A DNA stretch of 64,000 nt from the NCBI RefSeq assembly GCF_020510625.1, contig NZ_CP075191.1, positions 1,898,001 through 1,962,000 of the forward strand, given 5' to 3'. The translations under genes and the position numbers were made by a program. This DNA comes from Ferribacterium limneticum (GTDB lineage: Bacteria > Pseudomonadota > Gammaproteobacteria > Burkholderiales > Rhodocyclaceae). The notes beneath the pieces were generated by a model. That model searched no databases, had not been told where the DNA came from, and worked only from the letters and a program-made list of their open reading frames with translations. Numbering within the stretch: position 1 is the stretch's first letter; every line of letters starts with the position of its first letter. Below, piece by piece: positions 26,099 to 36,897 of this stretch.

Positions 26099-26368
26099 TT
26101 ATGCGCTGACCGGTTCTTCCTGCGTCAATTCTTCCGGCAGGCAGCCGACCGGATTGCCGAGGTTGCCATCCGGGCCGTTCTCGAATTGCACCAGATAGAT
26201 CTCCTGGGTTTCGTCCATTTCGGCCACGCCAAAATGAACCACCACGCCGCGCGTGCCGGCCGCGGCGATCAGGCCTTCTTCCTCGGTTATGCCGGGCATG
26301 CCGCCATCGTTCAGGATGTCTTCGGCGGCGAAGACCATGTCGCCCACTTCGTACTGGATTCTTTCCAT
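26099..26368 (-). CDS. nifZ: NifZ
   Basis: An 89-residue NifZ, with the family pattern YEVGDMVFAAEDILNDGGMPG, TRGVVVHFG and IYLVQFE. NifZ helps form the second P-cluster of the MoFe protein, together with NifH. ATG 26368 (MERIQYEVGD) is chosen over 26386, which lies within the ferredoxin gene end. It lies 4 bp after the FeSI stop and 9 bp before nifF. Confidence 0.92.
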   Translation of the reverse strand: MERIQYEVGDMVFAAEDILNDGGMPGITEEEGLIAAAGTRGVVVHFGVAEMDETQEIYLVQFENGPDGNLGNPVGCLPEELTQEEPVSA

Positions 26369-26372
26369 GATT

Positions 26373-26702
26373 TCAGGCCCAGACATCGGCCGGCGCCAGC
26401 AGGCGCGCTACCGGTTGATCGAACATCAGGTGCTCGTCGATGATGGTGCCGACGTCTTCCGGCTTGACGTTGGTGTACATGACGCCTTCCGGATACACCA
26501 GAACGCTTGGCCCGAGATGGCAGGGGCCGAGGCAGCCGGTATTGGTCAGCGCGAAGCCGGACGCCCACAGGTTGCGGGCGGTGAATTCATCCGAAAACGC
26601 CTGCCAGGTCTGGCCGCAGCCTTTTTCCTGGCAGGAGCCGCGCGGGTGGCCATTGGGGCGCCCCTGGACGCAGACGAGAACGTGTTTCTTGGGTTTGGGC
26701 AT
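26373..26702 (-). CDS. Thioredoxin-like 2Fe-2S ferredoxin, Shethna FeSI type
   Basis: A 109-residue protein with ligands Cys11, Cys24, Cys57 and Cys61 in the thioredoxin-like 2Fe-2S pattern. The segments GRPNGHPRGSC, TNTGCLGPC, LVYPEGVMY and a C-terminal AP.D.W resemble the Azotobacter 2Fe ferredoxin FeSI closely. Its electron-transfer partner is not settled in any species. It is first in the FeSI-nifZ-nifF group, 30 bp after a strong sigma54 promoter whose NifA site has been displaced by an IS. Confidence 0.88.
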   Translation of the reverse strand: MPKPKKHVLVCVQGRPNGHPRGSCQEKGCGQTWQAFSDEFTARNLWASGFALTNTGCLGPCHLGPSVLVYPEGVMYTNVKPEDVGTIIDEHLMFDQPVARLLAPADVWA

Positions 26703-26731
26703 GGGAATCTCCTGGGTGATGGTTTTGCTAT

Positions 26732-26747
26732 TGCAAGTCGAGTGCCA
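26732..26747 (-). promoter_or_regulatory. Sigma54 promoter of the FeSI-nifZ-nifF group
   Basis: Minus-strand TGGCACTCGACTTGCA, an excellent -24/-12 match, 30 bp before the FeSI start. No NifA site lies within the usual distance; the IS200-type element begins about 25 bp further upstream. Confidence 0.88.
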
Positions 26748-26773
26748 GGTTTAAGTTGAATTAAGTTAAATCA

Positions 26774-27367
26774 CCCCCGGCAAAGCCGGGGGCCTATCAG
26801 TTGAGCGCCTCAAAGGCGCTGAAAACCTGGAGCCGCCCGAGACGGCTACACGCCTAATTTCATTTGGTCATAACGTTCATCTTCGTCCTCCTGATTACGG
26901 ATGTACGCCCTGACTATCTCTTCATCGAGCCCGACCGTTGAGACGAAGTAACCTCGTGCCCAAAACACCTCGCCCGTGAAATTCCTGCTTCGCCCACCGA
27001 AGTGCCGCGCTATCGCTATGGCACTCTTACCCTTGATGTAACCCACCACATGCGACACGGCAATCTTGGGCGGAATGCTGATGCACATATGCACGTGATC
27101 TCCCATCAGGTGTCCTTCTACTATTTGCGACTCTTTCTGCTTGGCTAATTCCCGGAAAATCTCTCCCAAGTGCTGCCGCAACGCCCCAAAAATTCGCTTC
27201 TTCCGTTTCTTCGGGATAAACACTACGTGGTACTTACAGTCCCACCGACTATGGCTCAGGCTCTGATAATCTTGCATCGTGTATCTCCTTCTCTTGGTCG
27301 AGATAGAAGACTCACAACGACCGACGTATAGGTCAAACCTTGGTGAGTCCCCCGGCAAAGCCGGGGG
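26774..27367 (-). mobile_element. IS200-type insertion sequence
   Basis: About 0.6 kb. It has no long terminal inverted repeats but carries an identical subterminal hairpin at each end (CCCCCGGCAAAGCCGGGGG at 26774-26792 and 27349-27367), as in the IS200/IS605 family. It contains a single intact Y1 transposase gene. The exact ends may lie a few to 20 bases outside these hairpins. No target duplication is expected for this family. It sits between a NifA site (27406) and its promoter (26732). Confidence 0.85.
26846..27277 (-). CDS. tnpA: IS200/IS605 family Y1 (HUH) transposase TnpA
   Basis: A 143-residue transposase. The HUH motif is GDHVHMCIS (about 62-70), the catalytic tyrosine lies in EEIVRAYIRNQ (about 122-132), and the start MQDYQSLSHSRWDCKYHVVFIPKKR is characteristic of IS200 TnpA. 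All catalytic residues are present and the frame is intact, so the element may still move by the single-strand peel-and-paste route. An ORF start at 27358 would cross the terminal hairpin; ATG 27277 with GGAGA upstream is preferred. Confidence 0.93.
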   Translation of the reverse strand: MQDYQSLSHSRWDCKYHVVFIPKKRKKRIFGALRQHLGEIFRELAKQKESQIVEGHLMGDHVHMCISIPPKIAVSHVVGYIKGKSAIAIARHFGGRSRNFTGEVFWARGYFVSTVGLDEEIVRAYIRNQEDEDERYDQMKLGV

Positions 27368-27405
27368 ATTACCTCAATGATTCAGGGGGTTGTGTTTTTT
27401 GGCTT

Positions 27406-27421
27406 TGTTGGGTTTGCGACA
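27406..27421. promoter_or_regulatory. Displaced NifA activator site of the FeSI-nifZ-nifF group
   Basis: TGTTGGGTTTGCGACA, TGT-N10-ACA, 658 bp from the FeSI promoter. Removing the ~0.6-kb IS would place it about 62-65 bp upstream, matching nifH (61 bp) and nifB (63 bp). No other -24/-12 promoter is near it. Confidence 0.75.
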
Positions 27422-27445
27422 AGTTTGGGGTTTGGGGCGGCTTTC

Positions 27446-27484
27446 AGCGTTGTTTTCCGCCGCTCAACGGCGGAAAACAGCGCT
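27446..27484. repeat. Miniature of the giant inverted repeat (ends only)
   Basis: AGCGTTGTTTTCCGCC, seven bases, then GGCGGAAAACAGCGCT: the two outer ends of the 0.5-kb element joined with nothing between. It lies just after the nifA stop and may serve as a transcription stop hairpin, although no U-tract follows. Confidence 0.65.
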
Positions 27485-27499
27485 TGATACCTTCTGGTA

Positions 27500-29116
<1,617 letters not shown>

Positions 29117-29135
29117 GCTGTTCTCGTTGTTTTTC

Positions 29136-30710
<1,575 letters not shown>

Positions 30711-30798
30711 CTATGTCTAGCAGTTTCCGTGCCTTTACACGAATGGCGTGGCTTGCGGCTGTCGGTGTCGGGTTTTCGGCAGAAATCCGACGATTTCC

Positions 30799-30814
30799 TG
30801 TTGCATTTGCGACA
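30799..30814. promoter_or_regulatory. NifA activator site of the rnf operon
   Basis: TGTTGCATTTGCGACA, TGT-N10-ACA, 85 bp from the -24 element, in the divergent nifL/rnfA gap. Confidence 0.82.
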
Positions 30815-30899
30815 TTTGATTCTTTCGAAAATGCACTGTTTTTGGGCGTTCGCCATGGCAAGCCGCCTCGGCATGGAGTTTCGGGGTCTTTGGGCTAAT

Positions 30900-30915
30900 T
30901 GGCACGGCTTGTGCA
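30900..30915 (+). promoter_or_regulatory. Sigma54 promoter of the rnf operon
   Basis: TGGCACGGCTTGTGCA: perfect -24 half, GG and GC 10 bases apart, 34 bp before rnfA. Confidence 0.9.
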
Positions 30916-30949
30916 ATGAAGACGGCGAAACAACCCGAGCCCGACTGCC

Positions 30950-31528
30950 ATGAGTGAATTTCTCCTGCTGCTGCTTTCCACCGCGCTGGTCAACAACGTG
31001 GTGCTGATCAAGTTCCTTGGCCTGTGCCCTGTCATGGGCGTGTCGAAGAGCGTGGATAGCGCCCTGGGCATGGGCCTGGCAACGACCTTCGTCATTACCC
31101 TGGCGGCAGGCGCTTCGTGGATGCTCGATAACTGGCTGCTGCAGCCGCTCGGGCTGGGCTACCTGCGCATCCTGACCTTCATCCTGGTTATCGCGGCGGT
31201 GGTTCAATTCACCGAGATGTTCATCAAGAAATCCAGCCCCGGTCTCTACCAGTCGCTCGGCATCTACCTGCCGCTGATCACCACCAACTGCGCCGTGCTT
31301 GGTGTCGCGCTGCTCAACGTCGAGCAGAAGTTCAGCCTGTTCAAGAGTCTCCTCTACGGCTTCGGTTCGGCGCTCGGCTTCACCATCGTGCTGCTGATCT
31401 TTGCCGGCCTGCGTGAGCGGATTGCTCTGGCTCGGGTCCCCGGCGCCTTTTCGGGCGCGCCGATTTCGTTCATCACCATCAGCCTGCTGGCCCTGGCCTT
31501 CATGGGCTTTTCCGGCCTCAACGTCTAG
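30950..31528 (+). CDS. rnfA: RnfA, membrane subunit of the Rnf complex
   Basis: A 192-residue integral membrane protein with six predicted helices, starting [19 protein letters not shown]. It is homologous to RnfE at 36200, and the two form the symmetric membrane core holding a 2Fe-2S cluster (the conserved LGLCPVMG and TTNCAVLG cysteines are visible). The Rnf complex uses ion-motive force and NADH to reduce ferredoxin or flavodoxin for nitrogenase. First gene after the NifA/sigma54 promoter. Confidence 0.96.
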   Translation: MSEFLLLLLSTALVNNVVLIKFLGLCPVMGVSKSVDSALGMGLATTFVITLAAGASWMLDNWLLQPLGLGYLRILTFILVIAAVVQFTEMFIKKSSPGLYQSLGIYLPLITTNCAVLGVALLNVEQKFSLFKSLLYGFGSALGFTIVLLIFAGLRERIALARVPGAFSGAPISFITISLLALAFMGFSGLNV

Positions 31529-31529
31529 G

Positions 31530-31639
31530 AAGCGTTTGCAAAATGACCCTGCCTGCGTTCTGCCTCCTTGCCGTACTACCTGTACTGTCTGCGTCGGCAG
31601 GCCTTGGCCGGGCCGCTGCGCTTCATTTTCCAAACGCTT
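31530..31639. repeat. Inverted repeat in the rnfA-rnfB gap
   Basis: AAGCGTTTGCAAAATG at 31530-31545 and its near-exact complement CATTTTCCAAACGCTT at 31624-31639, with a 78-base spacer that can itself pair in places. It fills the whole gap between rnfA and the rnfB ribosome site. Confidence 0.6.
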
Positions 31640-31654
31640 CCCCGGAGGAATGAA

Positions 31655-32182
31655 ATGATCGCCGCCATCCTCAGCCTGACCCTGCTCGGTGCCGCGCTCG
31701 GCATCATCCTTGGTGTCGCCAACAAATTCCTGCAGGTTGAAGGCAATCCGCTGGTTGATGAGCTGATCGCCATGATGCCCGGCTCGAATTGCGGGCAGTG
31801 TGGATTCCCCGGCTGTTCCGGTGCGGCGGGCGCGATTGCCGACGGTAGCGCGGCGCCGACCTGCTGCCCGCCGGGCGGCAAATCGCTGGCTGTCGCCATC
31901 GCTGCCAAGCTTGGCCTGACGGTTGATCTCTCGGCGATGTCCGACGATGGTCCGAAGATCGCCGTGGTTGCCGAAGAGCTGTGCATCGGCTGCTGCCGCT
32001 GCAGCAAGGTGTGCCCGACCGACGCCATCATCGGCGCCGCCAAGCAGGTACATAACGTCTTCCGCGAAGCCTGCACCGGCTGTTCGAGCTGCATCGAGAA
32101 ATGTCCGACCGAGGCGCTGGTGATGAAGCCGGTGCCGGTCACCCTGCAACACTGGGTGATGCCCAAACCCCTCGCTGCGTGA
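31655..32182 (+). CDS. rnfB: RnfB, iron-sulfur subunit of the Rnf complex
   Basis: A 175-residue protein: one N-terminal membrane helix (about 1-22), the Fe-S domain SNCGQCGFPGCSG..CCPPGG (about 48-75), and a 2[4Fe-4S] ferredoxin domain with CIGCCRCSKVCPTDA and CTGCSSCIEKCPTEA. RnfB is the site of ferredoxin interaction. ATG 31655 follows GGAGGAATGAA; the longer frame from 31568 lies in the inverted repeat region. Confidence 0.95.
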   Translation: MIAAILSLTLLGAALGIILGVANKFLQVEGNPLVDELIAMMPGSNCGQCGFPGCSGAAGAIADGSAAPTCCPPGGKSLAVAIAAKLGLTVDLSAMSDDGPKIAVVAEELCIGCCRCSKVCPTDAIIGAAKQVHNVFREACTGCSSCIEKCPTEALVMKPVPVTLQHWVMPKPLAA

Positions 32183-32189
32183 GATAGAC

Positions 32190-33713
32190 ATGGGATTCAT
32201 GAACCTCTTCAAGCACTTCCTCGGCAACGACTGGGGGGTGCATCCGGACGACCACAAGCGGCCGGCCGCCGACCAGGCGGTGCGCGTCATGCCGGTCCCG
32301 GCCCGGCTCTACCTGCCGCTGCAGCAGCACCTCGGCGGCCCGGCCCGGCCGGCCGTGCTGGTCGGACAGAAGGTCAAGAAGGGCGAGTTGATCGCCGAGG
32401 CGCAGGGCATGGTTTCGGCTCCCATCCACGCACCGACTTCCGGCACGATTGCCGCCGTCACCGAAATCACCGCGCCGCATCCTTCCGGCCTGAGCTTGCC
32501 GGCGATCATCCTTGACGCCGATGGCGCTGACGAGTGGATCGATCTGCACGGCTGCGATGATCCGTTTGCCCTCGACCCGGCCGAGATTGGCCAACGGGTG
32601 GCGGCTGCCGGCGTGGTCGGCTTGGGCGGCGCGGCTTTTCCTTCAGCGGTCAAACTGACCGGCGCCCTGCGTGCCGAGGTGACCACGCTGGTCATGAACG
32701 GTGGCGAGTGCGAACCCTATCTTTCCTGCGACGACCGCCTGATGCGCGACGCCGCCGCCGGCATCGTCGACGGCATCCGTATCATGCTTCACGCCACCGG
32801 CGCCAAGGTGGCGCTGGTCGGCATAGAGGACAACAAGCCGGAAGCCATCGCCGCCATGCAAGCCGCGGCAACCGGCTTCGACAGCGTGCAGATTCGCCCG
32901 GTGCCGGCGCGTTATCCGATGGGTTCGGAGAAACAGCTGATTCAGGTGCTGACCGGGCGCGAGGTGCCGGCTGACGGCCGCGCTTTCGATATCGGCGTCG
33001 TCGTCCATAACGTCGGCACGGCGCTTGCGGTACGTTCGGCAATTCGCGCAGGCAAGCCACTGATTTCGCGGCTGCTCACGGTCAACGGCAATTGCATGGC
33101 ACATCCGGGAAACATCGAGGTTCGCGTCGGCACGCTGGCCGAAGAGGTCATTGCCTTTGCCGGTGGCCTGAAAGGTGACGGCATCGGTCTGGCTCGCCGC
33201 GTCATGGGCGGCCCGATGATGGGCATGCAGATTCCGCACTGGCGAGTGCCGGTGGTCAAGGGCACCAGCGGCATCCTGGCTTTCGACACGGTAGTGGTGG
33301 CGGAGCAGGAGCCGAATCCGTGCATCCGCTGTGGCTCCTGCGTCAAGGCCTGCCCGATGGGCCTGCTGCCGCTGGAAATGAGTTCGCGCATTCGTAACGA
33401 GGCTTACGGCGAAGCGATCGATCTCGGGTTGAAGGACTGCATCGCTTGCGGCTGCTGTGCCTACGTCTGCCCGTCGAAGATTCCGCTCGTCCAGTATTTT
33501 GTCCATGCCAAGGGCGAACTGGCTTCGCAGGATCGGGCCAAGCTGCGGGGGGATGCGACGAAGAAGCTCGCCTTGCAGCGGCAGGAAAGGCTGGAGCGCG
33601 AGGCGCGGGAGAAGGCGGAGGCCAATGCCAGGCGCAAGGCGGAGCGGGAGGCGGCTGCGGCGGCCAAGGCGGCTTCGGTCAATTCCTCTGCCTCGGCCGG
33701 GGAGGTAGTATGA
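32190..33713 (+). CDS. rnfC: RnfC, NADH-binding Fe-S subunit of the Rnf complex
   Basis: A 507-residue peripheral subunit: a barrel-sandwich N-terminal region (about 35-100), a NuoF-like nucleotide/FMN region (GLGGAAFPSAVKL, NGGECEPY), an SLBB segment, two 4Fe-4S motifs (CIRCGSCVKACP and CIACGCCAYVCP) and a Lys/Arg/Glu/Ala-rich coiled-coil tail of ~60 residues. It takes electrons from NADH. The gene is 7 bp from rnfB and is followed by a giant inverted-repeat element before rnfD. Confidence 0.95.
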   Translation: MGFMNLFKHFLGNDWGVHPDDHKRPAADQAVRVMPVPARLYLPLQQHLGGPARPAVLVGQKVKKGELIAEAQGMVSAPIHAPTSGTIAAVTEITAPHPSGLSLPAIILDADGADEWIDLHGCDDPFALDPAEIGQRVAAAGVVGLGGAAFPSAVKLTGALRAEVTTLVMNGGECEPYLSCDDRLMRDAAAGIVDGIRIMLHATGAKVALVGIEDNKPEAIAAMQAAATGFDSVQIRPVPARYPMGSEKQLIQVLTGREVPADGRAFDIGVVVHNVGTALAVRSAIRAGKPLISRLLTVNGNCMAHPGNIEVRVGTLAEEVIAFAGGLKGDGIGLARRVMGGPMMGMQIPHWRVPVVKGTSGILAFDTVVVAEQEPNPCIRCGSCVKACPMGLLPLEMSSRIRNEAYGEAIDLGLKDCIACGCCAYVCPSKIPLVQYFVHAKGELASQDRAKLRGDATKKLALQRQERLEREAREKAEANARRKAEREAAAAAKAASVNSSASAGEVV

Positions 33714-33733
33714 GGGTAGGGGGCTTTCCTGAT

Positions 33734-34390
33734 GCGTTGTTTTCCGCCTTGCGGGCGGGCGTACTTTCTTTTGCTTCGCCAAAAGAAAGTAGCCAAAGAA
33801 AAGGCGACCCCGAGGGCGGCGCCGGCGTTGCCGGTTCCTTGCGCTACTCGGCAGGCCGGGCGCCTTGCCTGAACTCGCCTGCGGCTCAGACAAGGCAAGC
33901 CGAAACCCCCCGGCCCGCCTGCGTTGCTCAGCGCCTTCCACGGGGACCCGAAAAGCGTCCGGGCTCGACCGTTTTTCCGCAAAAAGCCGGTTTCCACGAC
34001 CATAGAAACAACGGCTGGCCGTACGGTCAACCGGGAAAAGCGGCCAAAAATCAAATTCTCCGGCGGCGCACGCACGCCCAATCCCCGTCACTCCCGCGCA
34101 GGCAGGAGTCCAGACGCCTGCTGGATTCCCGCCTGCGCGGGAATGGCGGCACCCAAGCTCAAACCTGGCTCGTTTCACCGGGCCCCTTGAGAGGTGCCGA
34201 GCAACGCAGGGGCTGGCGGAAAAAGGGCGAGGACTGTCTGAGGGCGCAGCCCGAGTTCCGCAGCCCCCGCCAGTCCCGAGTAGCGCAGGGAACCGGCGCA
34301 GCCGGCACCGACCCGGGGTCGCCTTCTTTTTGCTTACTTTTTCTTGGCGAAGCAAGAAAAAGTGAGACGCCCCGCAAGGGCGGAACCCCA
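33734..34390. repeat. Giant inverted-repeat element, copy 2, with nested class A repeat
   Basis: About 655 bp between rnfC and rnfD with no credible gene. The left arm is nearly identical to copy 1 (GCGTTGTTTTCCGCCTTGCGGGC..., then the ACTTTCTTTTGCTTCGCC block and GCTACTCGGCAGGCC). The right arm is more diverged (TTACTTTTTCTTGGCGAAGC...). The centre differs from copy 1 and includes a class A palindrome at about 34087-34145. It interrupts the Rnf operon by about 770 bp. Confidence 0.75.
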
Positions 34391-34485
34391 AGCCAATCGA
34401 AGCCGCCAGCAAGGCTGAACACAACGGTTGATGTGAGCATGCTGCCGCGTCAGGCGGGAGTGAAACACCCAAAAGGAGCCCCCCT

Positions 34486-35583
34486 ATGACCCCGGCCACC
34501 CTGACCGCCCAGCCGGTCGCCTCTCCCCATGCCCATGGCGGCAACTCCGTCACCCGCACCATGTTCCGCGTCCAGATGGCGCTGGTGCCCGCCACGCTCT
34601 ACGGCTTCTGGCTGTTCGGCTGGCCGTCCTTCTTCCTCTGGCTGCTGACCATCCTCTCCTGTCTCGGCTTCGAAGCGCTGTCGCTCAAGATGATGGGCGT
34701 CACGCGCATCAAGCGCACGCTGCTCGACGGCTCGGCGCTGCTCACCGGCTGGCTGCTGGCGATGACCTTGCCGCCTTGGGCGCCGTGGTGGGTGGCGGTG
34801 GTCGGTGGCTTCATCGCCATCGTGATCGGCAAGCAGGTTTTCGGCGGGGTCGGGCAGAACGTCTTCAACCCGGCCATGGTCGCCCGCGTCGCGCTGCTCG
34901 TTTCTTTCCCGGTGCCGCTGACCATGTGGGTGTCGCCGCTGCCGCTGACTTCGCTGGCCGCGCCGGACTTCATCGACGGCCTGCGCATTTTCCTGACCAG
35001 CCTGCCGCAGCCCGATGCGATGGCCAGTGCCTCGCTGCTCGGCCATACCAAGACCGAGCTGTCGCGTGGCATCGACCTGTTCCATTCGCTGGCCGGCGAG
35101 CATGTGCCCGCGCTGTCGTGGATCGGCGCACGCTCCGGCAGTTTCGGTGAATCGGCTTCGCTGCTCATCCTGGCCGGCGGGCTGTACCTGATCGGCGTCG
35201 GCATCATCACCTGGCACGCCCCGCTGGCCGTGCTGGCCGGGCTGGCGATTCCTGCTGCCATTGGCCACAGCGTCGATCCGACCCATTACCTGAGCGTTTC
35301 GGCCCACCTGCTATCCGGTGCTGCAATGCTCGGCGCCTTCTTCATCGCCACCGACTATGTGACTTCGCCGAACACGGCGACGGGTCAGATCGTCTTCGGG
35401 CTCGGCATCGGTTTCATGACCTGGGTGATCCGGACCTGGGGCGGCTACCCCGAGGGAATGGCCTTCGCGGTGTTGCTCATGAACGCGCTGACGCCGGTTA
35501 TCGATCGCTTCATCAAGCCGCGCATTCTGGGGCGCGATCGCAAGGGCAAGCCGCTCGATATTCCGGAAGGGAAGGAGGCCTGA
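34486..35583 (+). CDS. rnfD: RnfD, membrane subunit of the Rnf complex
   Basis: A 365-residue polytopic membrane protein of the NqrB/RnfD family, with the GGVGQNVFNPAM segment and several helices. In this family FMN is attached covalently to a Thr in an SGAT-like motif; at the matching place here (DAMASASLLG, about 177-186) the acceptor would be Ser183, so flavinylation needs checking. AAAAGGAG precedes the ATG. It lies 2 bp from rnfG. Confidence 0.94.
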   Translation: MTPATLTAQPVASPHAHGGNSVTRTMFRVQMALVPATLYGFWLFGWPSFFLWLLTILSCLGFEALSLKMMGVTRIKRTLLDGSALLTGWLLAMTLPPWAPWWVAVVGGFIAIVIGKQVFGGVGQNVFNPAMVARVALLVSFPVPLTMWVSPLPLTSLAAPDFIDGLRIFLTSLPQPDAMASASLLGHTKTELSRGIDLFHSLAGEHVPALSWIGARSGSFGESASLLILAGGLYLIGVGIITWHAPLAVLAGLAIPAAIGHSVDPTHYLSVSAHLLSGAAMLGAFFIATDYVTSPNTATGQIVFGLGIGFMTWVIRTWGGYPEGMAFAVLLMNALTPVIDRFIKPRILGRDRKGKPLDIPEGKEA

Positions 35584-35584
35584 G

Positions 35585-36190
35585 ATGAATCTCGAAGCCA
35601 TCCGCGAAAAAATCGCTTACCAGCCATTGCTGCTTGGCATCTTTGCCTTGCTCGCCAGTGGTGCGCTGGCCTGGGCATCAAGCGCCACCGGGGAAGCCAT
35701 CGCTGCCGCCGAAGCCAAGGATCTGCGTGACTCGCTGTCGGAAGTGTTGCCCCAAGGCATGGCCGACAACGATTTCCTGACTGACACGGTCGACCTGAAA
35801 AAAGGCGAAAAAACGATAACGATCTACCGCGCCCGGCAGGGCGGGGTGGTCAAGGCGGCGCTGTTCAAGGTCGCCGAGCGCGGTTACGCCGGCGACATCC
35901 AGGTGCTCATGGCGGTCGATACCGACGGCAAGACGCTCGGTGTGCGGGTGTTGAAGCACGCCGAAACCCCCGGCCTCGGCGACAAGATCGAGGTCAAGAA
36001 GGACAAGTGGATCAAGGATTTCGACGGCAAGTCGCTGGGCGATCCGAACCCGGAAAAATGGGGCGTCAAGAAGGATAGCGGCGTCTTCGATCAGTTTGCC
36101 GGGGCGACTATCACGCCGCGCGCCGTGGTCAAGGCGGTCAAGGGTGGGCTGGAGTTCTTCGCCGCCCATAAGTCGGAAATTACAGGCTAG
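35585..36190 (+). CDS. rnfG: RnfG, covalent-flavin subunit of the Rnf complex
   Basis: A 201-residue protein with one N-terminal membrane helix (about 17-36) and a periplasmic FMN-binding domain. The flavin attachment region is FAGATITPRAVVKAVK (about 174-189), where the Thr after GA is the usual site for ApbE. ATGA-like tight spacing to rnfD and 9 bp to rnfE indicate co-translation. Length is typical. Confidence 0.94.
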   Translation: MNLEAIREKIAYQPLLLGIFALLASGALAWASSATGEAIAAAEAKDLRDSLSEVLPQGMADNDFLTDTVDLKKGEKTITIYRARQGGVVKAALFKVAERGYAGDIQVLMAVDTDGKTLGVRVLKHAETPGLGDKIEVKKDKWIKDFDGKSLGDPNPEKWGVKKDSGVFDQFAGATITPRAVVKAVKGGLEFFAAHKSEITG

Positions 36191-36199
36191 GAGCGGATC

Positions 36200-36877
36200 A
36201 TGAGCGAGTTTTACGGCAAATTGATGAAAGATGGCCTGTGGGAAAACAATGTCGTTTTCTCGCAGATGCTGGCGCTGTGCCCGACCATGGCGGTCACAAC
36301 TAGCGGTACCAATGGCCTCGGCATGGGGCTGGCGACGACGGCGGTGCTGGTCGTCTCCAACATTCTCGTGTCGATGATCCGGCACACGGTCAGTTCGCAG
36401 GTGCGGATTCCGGTTTTTGTCGTCCTGATTGCGACGCTGGTGACGGTGGTCGACATGGCGATGAACGCCTGGCTACATGAGTTGTACAAGGTGCTTGGCC
36501 TGTTCATTGCGCTGATCGTCGTTAATTGCGCCATTCTCGGCCGGGCTGAGGCCTTTGCCGTCAAGAACGGCGTCGTCGCCTCGGCGGTCGATGGCCTGGC
36601 CATGGGCCTGGGTTTCACCGGGGCGCTGACCTTCATCGGCCTGATCCGCGAGTTTCTCGGCTCTGGTACGCTGTTCGCGCAGGCCTCCAACCTGCTCGGG
36701 CCATCCTTCGCTTTTCTTGAAATGAAGCTGCCGGGTTACGGCGGCGCCTTGCTGATGATCCTGCCGCCGGGCGGCTTTGCAATCCTCGGCTTTTTGCTGG
36801 CCGGCAAACGGGTGATGGAACAACGGATGGCTGACAAGGCCGCGGCAGCGGGCGAGGGCGCTCCGGCGGCGGCCTAA
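36200..36877 (+). CDS. rnfE: RnfE, membrane subunit of the Rnf complex
   Basis: A 225-residue integral membrane protein, homologous to RnfA, with ALCPTMAVTTSGTNGLGMGLAT and VVNCAILGRAEAFA; the two conserved cysteines supply the intramembrane cluster with RnfA. AGGAGCGGATC precedes the ATG. The C-terminal ~15 residues are Ala-rich. Confidence 0.95.
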   Translation: MSEFYGKLMKDGLWENNVVFSQMLALCPTMAVTTSGTNGLGMGLATTAVLVVSNILVSMIRHTVSSQVRIPVFVVLIATLVTVVDMAMNAWLHELYKVLGLFIALIVVNCAILGRAEAFAVKNGVVASAVDGLAMGLGFTGALTFIGLIREFLGSGTLFAQASNLLGPSFAFLEMKLPGYGGALLMILPPGGFAILGFLLAGKRVMEQRMADKAAAAGEGAPAAA

Positions 36878-36897
36878 GGGAACACAGGGAGAAAATC

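Noticed and set aside
26774..27367. Classical DDE insertion sequence
   Set aside because: No long terminal inverted repeats or target duplication; TnpA has the HUH/Tyr motifs of IS200/IS605.
33446..34489. Plus-strand frame of 347 codons across the rnfC end and the repeat
   Set aside because: Starts inside rnfC in the wrong frame and continues into repeat sequence.
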